A model generated the notes under the pieces. The model had not been told where the DNA came from. It searched no databases and saw nothing but the letters and a program-made list of their open reading frames with translations. This document shows positions 6,950 to 9,571 of a stretch of DNA of 9,571 nt, piece by piece. Numbering within the stretch: the first letter of the stretch is position 1; each line of letters opens with the position of its first letter. Position numbers and translations under genes: made by a program. Source of the DNA: Gammaproteobacteria bacterium (GTDB taxonomy: Bacteria; Pseudomonadota; Gammaproteobacteria; Xanthomonadales; Wenzhouxiangellaceae); NCBI GenBank assembly GCA_003561495.1, contig PWWM01000142.1, positions 1 to 9,571 on the forward strand, read 5' to 3'.

Positions 6950-6978
6950 AGTTTACACTGCCGGGTACAAGGACGTAA
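6950..6978 (-). promoter_or_regulatory. Candidate promoter of the CadC-like gene
   Basis: On the minus strand TTACGT (6973-6978), a 17-bp spacer and TAAACT (6950-6955) form a moderate sigma-70 match. The predicted start of transcription falls near 6943, next to the ATG at 6942, which would make the message nearly leaderless and agrees with the missing Shine-Dalgarno. Confidence 0.35.
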
Positions 6979-7005
6979 TTGAACCCCATGCGTGTTGATG
7001 ATAGT
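6979..7005 (+). promoter_or_regulatory. Weak candidate promoter for the four-gene run
   Basis: TTGAAC (6979-6984) and GATAGT (7000-7005) are separated by 15 bp, shorter than ideal. Transcription would begin near 7012, about 30 nt before the GTG at 7042. It overlaps the divergent regulator's promoter region, so the two may be controlled together. Confidence 0.3.
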
Positions 7006-7041
7006 TTGTCCGACTTTCCTGACTCCAGAGGCAATCCACTC

Positions 7042-8091
7042 GTGTCGAACCGATTTTTTCCAGTTTTTCTGATCCTTGCGCTGAGCGTGCCGATGCTTTC
7101 AGTCAGCGCGTCCGAGCCGGCCGAATGTGTCGAGGACAACGCCGACCCTATTCCGGTTGAGCGCGCCGCTCCGGCCTATCCGCACCAGGCCATGATGTTC
7201 TGCCTGACCGGATCGGTCGGACTGGAATTCACGATCGAGACCTCCGGCAGGGTGACCGACATCGAGATCATCGACAGCACACCGTCGCGCATCTTCGAAC
7301 GCTCCGCCCGCAGAGCGACTAGTCAATGGCAATTCGTGCCGCGTTGTGTGGACGGCAGCCCGGTGGAGCACCGGCAACGAACGGTGATCGATTTCGAACT
7401 GGATTTTGAAGCCGAGGACTGCCCGTCGACAATCGACCGGATTGACGATGAACTGACCGAATTCATCGCCAAGCTGGGAACCAGTCACGCCCTGATGGCT
7501 GAGATCGTGCTGCATGGCGACAGCGAGGGTTTGGTGGCAGAGTTGGAACGCTCTCTGGCTCCAGAATTCGAAGGCGATCTCGGGGACGTGGAAAGCTTCC
7601 ATCAGGTCATGATCGAGGAGATGATGGACCAGGTTCGTGCTGCCGAGCATCAGTACTGTGCCGGATACCTGCCGCTGCTGGTCATCATGCCGGGCCTGAC
7701 CCCGAATCCCGATGCGTTGGACCGCGAAAGCGCCGGGCGGCTGAGGGACTGCATCGAAGAACAACTTCAGACCAACAGGGACCGGCTGGAGGCGTTCAAG
7801 TCGGGTCACGCATCACTGGAAGCATCAGTTGATCTGGATGAGGAGTTGCTCGACTTGCTGATCAGTCCATTCTTCGGCTCTATCGATGCCGCCGGGGACA
7901 TGGATGCATTGCTGGATCAAGAGGCCGCACTGGTCGACGAGTTACTGACCCTGTTCGAGCAGGCCGAGGGGTCATGGCGAGTGCAACCTCAAGGCATCGT
8001 ATTCAGCAATCCGGTACAGCAGGAGACCTACGATCGGCTTCGATTGGCGCTGTTGCCGATTGCCACGGAAATGGAGCAGGAGGGTTTCTGA
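7042..8091 (+). CDS. Exported TonB C-terminal-domain protein with helical extension
   Basis: From GTG 7042 the protein has 349 residues and a textbook signal peptide (MSNRFFPVFLILALSV, cleavage near VSA, residue 23). Residues about 44-120 match the TonB C-terminal fold: PAYPHQA, LTGSVGLEFTIETSGRVTDI, SARRATSQWQFVP, then DFEL. This domain type is also found in proteins other than TonB, and here there is no N-terminal anchor helix or proline-rich stretch. Residues 125-349 are mostly helical and not recognised. Six cysteines (29, 54, 102, 127, 206, 237) fit an oxidised periplasmic protein. Earlier in-frame starts at TTG 6979 (AGGA 5 nt upstream) and ATG 6988 would add an acidic 18-21-residue lead before the signal peptide, which is unusual. 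GTG 7042 has AGAGG at 7027-7031 and leaves room for a promoter. It overlaps the next gene by 1 nt. The function is unknown. Confidence 0.85.
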   Translation: MSNRFFPVFLILALSVPMLSVSASEPAECVEDNADPIPVERAAPAYPHQAMMFCLTGSVGLEFTIETSGRVTDIEIIDSTPSRIFERSARRATSQWQFVPRCVDGSPVEHRQRTVIDFELDFEAEDCPSTIDRIDDELTEFIAKLGTSHALMAEIVLHGDSEGLVAELERSLAPEFEGDLGDVESFHQVMIEEMMDQVRAAEHQYCAGYLPLLVIMPGLTPNPDALDRESAGRLRDCIEEQLQTNRDRLEAFKSGHASLEASVDLDEELLDLLISPFFGSIDAAGDMDALLDQEAALVDELLTLFEQAEGSWRVQPQGIVFSNPVQQETYDRLRLALLPIATEMEQEGF

Positions 8092-8429
8092 TGAGCGAAC
8101 ACTTTCTGCGCGGGAATTTTCAACGCACCCGCAATTATCTGGATCAGGTCTCGCGTATTCCGGCCTCTGCTCGACTGGCTCTTGGCCTGGTTGGTCAGTT
8201 CATCCCGTTCGCGGCGACCCTGGGACAGACAGCAGGCCGGGCAAGCACATTCGTGGGCTTGCAACGATGGACAGTACTTCACCAGGCCGACGCAATGGAC
8301 CGCCGGGGCAAGCTGCCGATCGGAGCCAGAAAGGCCTTGCGCAAGTACCATGCCGCTTTGCTCAAGGAGCAGGCGCGCTACAACGATTTCCTCAATGCCA
8401 TCGACGACGAATTATCACGCCGGGACTGA
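8091..8429 (+). CDS. Small hypothetical protein A of a tandem paralogous pair
   Basis: This 112-residue basic protein starts at the ATG of a TGATG overlap with the preceding stop, and a strong AGGAGGG (8078-8084) sits 6 nt upstream, so translational coupling is likely. No signal peptide is seen. A moderately hydrophobic middle (residues 27-50, LALGLVGQFIPFAATLG) is followed by a charged helical C-terminal half. Residues 72-107 (GKLPIGARKALRKY, EQARYNDFLNAIDDEL) parallel the same region of the next protein, and IPASARLALGLV parallels LPAPVKTALGTV. I do not recognise the family. The mid segment could be a membrane-associated helix, but it is short and contains polar residues. Its position between an envelope protein and yghU gives no clear function. 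Confidence 0.8.
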   Translation: MSEHFLRGNFQRTRNYLDQVSRIPASARLALGLVGQFIPFAATLGQTAGRASTFVGLQRWTVLHQADAMDRRGKLPIGARKALRKYHAALLKEQARYNDFLNAIDDELSRRD

Positions 8430-8448
8430 ACCGGGGGGAGCTTGAACC

Positions 8449-8811
8449 ATGCTGGAGCGATTCAAATCCGCTAACCGCGCCCTGACTCGCAAAATGGTCG
8501 GCGCTCTGGAAAACCTTCCAGCCCCGGTCAAGACCGCACTGGGTACGGTACCGGGGCCGTCTCTGGCCATGAAGTATGTCGAGTTGCATCGTGAGTGGAT
8601 ACTGCGGCTGGCGGATGATTACGCTCGCAACAACAAGCTGAGCCGGGACAGCGTTCAAGCCCTGCGACGCTACCGTCAGGCTCGCCGTGACGAGCAACGG
8701 GCTTATCACGAGCTGGTCTGTGCGCTCGAGGATCACATTGTCACCCAGCACGAAACCCGAGATACTCACCTCGGGCGGCCGCCTCGACCCGGACACCCAC
8801 TTGGGAGATAG
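8449..8811 (+). CDS. Small hypothetical protein B of a tandem paralogous pair
   Basis: This 120-residue protein is preceded by a G-rich ribosome site (GGAG ending at 8440, 8 nt before the ATG) and lies 19 nt after protein A. Shared features with A: LPAPVKTALG near residue 23, NKLSRDSVQALRRYRQA (62-78), DEQRAYHELV (81-90) and ALEDHI (92-97). It lacks about 10 residues of A's central stretch and has an extra polar tail (residues 98-120, rich in His, Arg and Pro: GRPPRPGHPLGR). No signal peptide or clear transmembrane helix is visible, and the predicted character is helical and charged. I do not recognise the family. The gene ends 4 nt before yghU, so the two are probably co-translated or at least co-transcribed. 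Confidence 0.8.
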   Translation: MLERFKSANRALTRKMVGALENLPAPVKTALGTVPGPSLAMKYVELHREWILRLADDYARNNKLSRDSVQALRRYRQARRDEQRAYHELVCALEDHIVTQHETRDTHLGRPPRPGHPLGR

Positions 8812-8815
8812 CCAC

Positions 8816-9571
8816 GTGACCAGATCAGACGCCTACACACCCCCGCGAGTGTGGCAATGGGAACAGGCCAGCGGCGGCAAGTTTGCCGACATCAACCGTC
8901 CCGTGGCCGGCGCCACGCACGACAAGGAACTGCCGGTCGGCAGGCATCCGCACCAGATTTACTCACTCGGCACGCCCAATGGGCAGAAGGTCACCATCCT
9001 GTTCGAGGAGTTGCTGGCACTGGGACTGGACGATGCCGAATACGACGCTTGGCTGATCGATATCAGCGAAGGGCAGCAGTTCTCATCGGGATTCGTCGAA
9101 ATCAATCCGAACTCGAAGATCCCGGCCATGGTCGATCACTCTGTCGATCCACCCATTCGGGTGTTCGAGTCCGGAACCATAATGCTGTACCTGGCCGAGA
9201 AATTTGGTCACTTTCTGCCCGACAAGCCCGGCCCACGAACCGAATGTCTGAACTGGCTTTTCTGGCAACTGGGCGCAGCGCCCTTTCTAGGCGGCGGCTT
9301 CGGTCATTTCTACGCCTACGCGCCCGAGAAACTCCAGTACCCGATCGACCGTTATGCCATGGAGACCAAGCGCCAGCTCGATGTACTCGACCGTGAACTG
9401 GCTGACCGGGAATACATTGCCGGTGACACCTACACCATCGCCGACATGGCGATCTGGCCATGGTACGGGCAACTGGTCCTGGGCCGGCTCTACGATGCCG
9501 CCGAGTTTCTGCAGGTTGAGTCCTACTCGAACGTGATGCGATGGGCCAAGGCCCTTGACGCACGCGAGGCC
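8816..9571 (+). CDS. yghU: YghU-type glutathione S-transferase/disulfide-bond oxidoreductase, partial
   Basis: The frame is open from GTG 8816 to the window edge: 252 codons, about 36 fewer than Escherichia coli YghU (288 residues), so only the C-terminal end is missing. Long stretches match YghU as I recall it: the N-terminal arm INRPV (26-30), YSLGTPNGQKVTI (49-61), FSSGFVEINPNSKIPA (89-104) with the cis-proline P103, the glutathione-binding FESG (E118, S119), then LYLAEKFG, GAAPFLGGGFGHFY and TIADMAIWPW. This family binds glutathione and reduces disulfides without a catalytic cysteine in the thioredoxin fold; the reaction is taken from the family. GGGAG (8803-8807) lies 8 nt before the GTG. 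No ATG is available close by, and the arm aligns from this GTG. It is the last visible gene of the run that starts at 7042, and a cytosolic redox role is likely. Confidence 0.95.
   Translation, partial: MTRSDAYTPPRVWQWEQASGGKFADINRPVAGATHDKELPVGRHPHQIYSLGTPNGQKVTILFEELLALGLDDAEYDAWLIDISEGQQFSSGFVEINPNSKIPAMVDHSVDPPIRVFESGTIMLYLAEKFGHFLPDKPGPRTECLNWLFWQLGAAPFLGGGFGHFYAYAPEKLQYPIDRYAMETKRQLDVLDRELADREYIAGDTYTIADMAIWPWYGQLVLGRLYDAAEFLQVESYSNVMRWAKALDAREA

Noticed and set aside
6979..7041. Earlier starts (TTG 6979 or ATG 6988) for the TonB-C protein
   Set aside because: TTG 6979 has AGGA at good spacing, but the added residues are acidic and precede the signal peptide, and these starts leave little room for a promoter. 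I kept GTG 7042 but cannot exclude TTG 6979.
7099..7809. Minus-strand open frame (236 codons) antisense to the TonB-C gene
   Set aside because: The plus strand carries the recognisable signal peptide and TonB-C motifs. The antisense peptide shows no known motif and begins without a ribosome site.
8851..9396. Plus-strand open frame in another phase within yghU
   Set aside because: YghU similarity runs unbroken through this stretch in the frame of GTG 8816, so the alternative frame is a shadow.

Overview
The window looks like chromosomal DNA of a Gram-negative, high-GC gammaproteobacterium. The basis is the CadC-type winged-helix/TPR membrane regulator, several Sec-exported proteins, a TonB C-terminal domain and a close YghU homologue. 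The lineage (something near Xanthomonadales/Wenzhouxiangellaceae) is inferred from overall style, not proven. I see no rRNA, tRNA, CRISPR array, insertion sequence or phage integration site.

Layout. (1) 1-636, minus strand: the N-terminal part of a secreted protein with an Ig-like beta-sandwich segment, cut by the left edge. (2) 637-1121: a 485-bp divergent intergenic region with a plausible promoter for the left gene and several dyads. (3) 1122-2474, plus: a secreted, pectinesterase-like parallel beta-helix protein with a fibre-like linker. (4) 2475-2784: a 310-bp intergenic stretch rich in inverted repeats, ending in a good sigma-70-like promoter. (5) 2785-4527, plus: an exported von Willebrand factor A (VWA) protein with an intact MIDAS metal site and three tandem C-terminal beta-sandwich repeats. 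(6) 4528-6942, minus: a CadC-like transmembrane regulator with a long TPR region. Its stop codon directly abuts that of the VWA gene. (7) 6943-7041: a short divergent promoter region. (8) 7042-9571, plus: a tight four-gene run made of an exported TonB-C-domain protein, two small paralogous proteins of unknown function and yghU, which runs off the right edge.

How they may work together: genes 1, 3 and 5 look like independent cell-surface or periplasmic proteins. The CadC-like regulator is divergent from the four-gene run, so it may control that run, itself or both. The run has spacings of -1, 19 and 4 nt and is probably one transcript joining an envelope protein, two small unknowns and a glutathione-dependent disulfide reductase. 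Nothing here is a clear new defence or biosynthetic system. The least explained part is the TonB-C protein plus the tandem small paralogues, together with the structured intergenic region 2475-2784.
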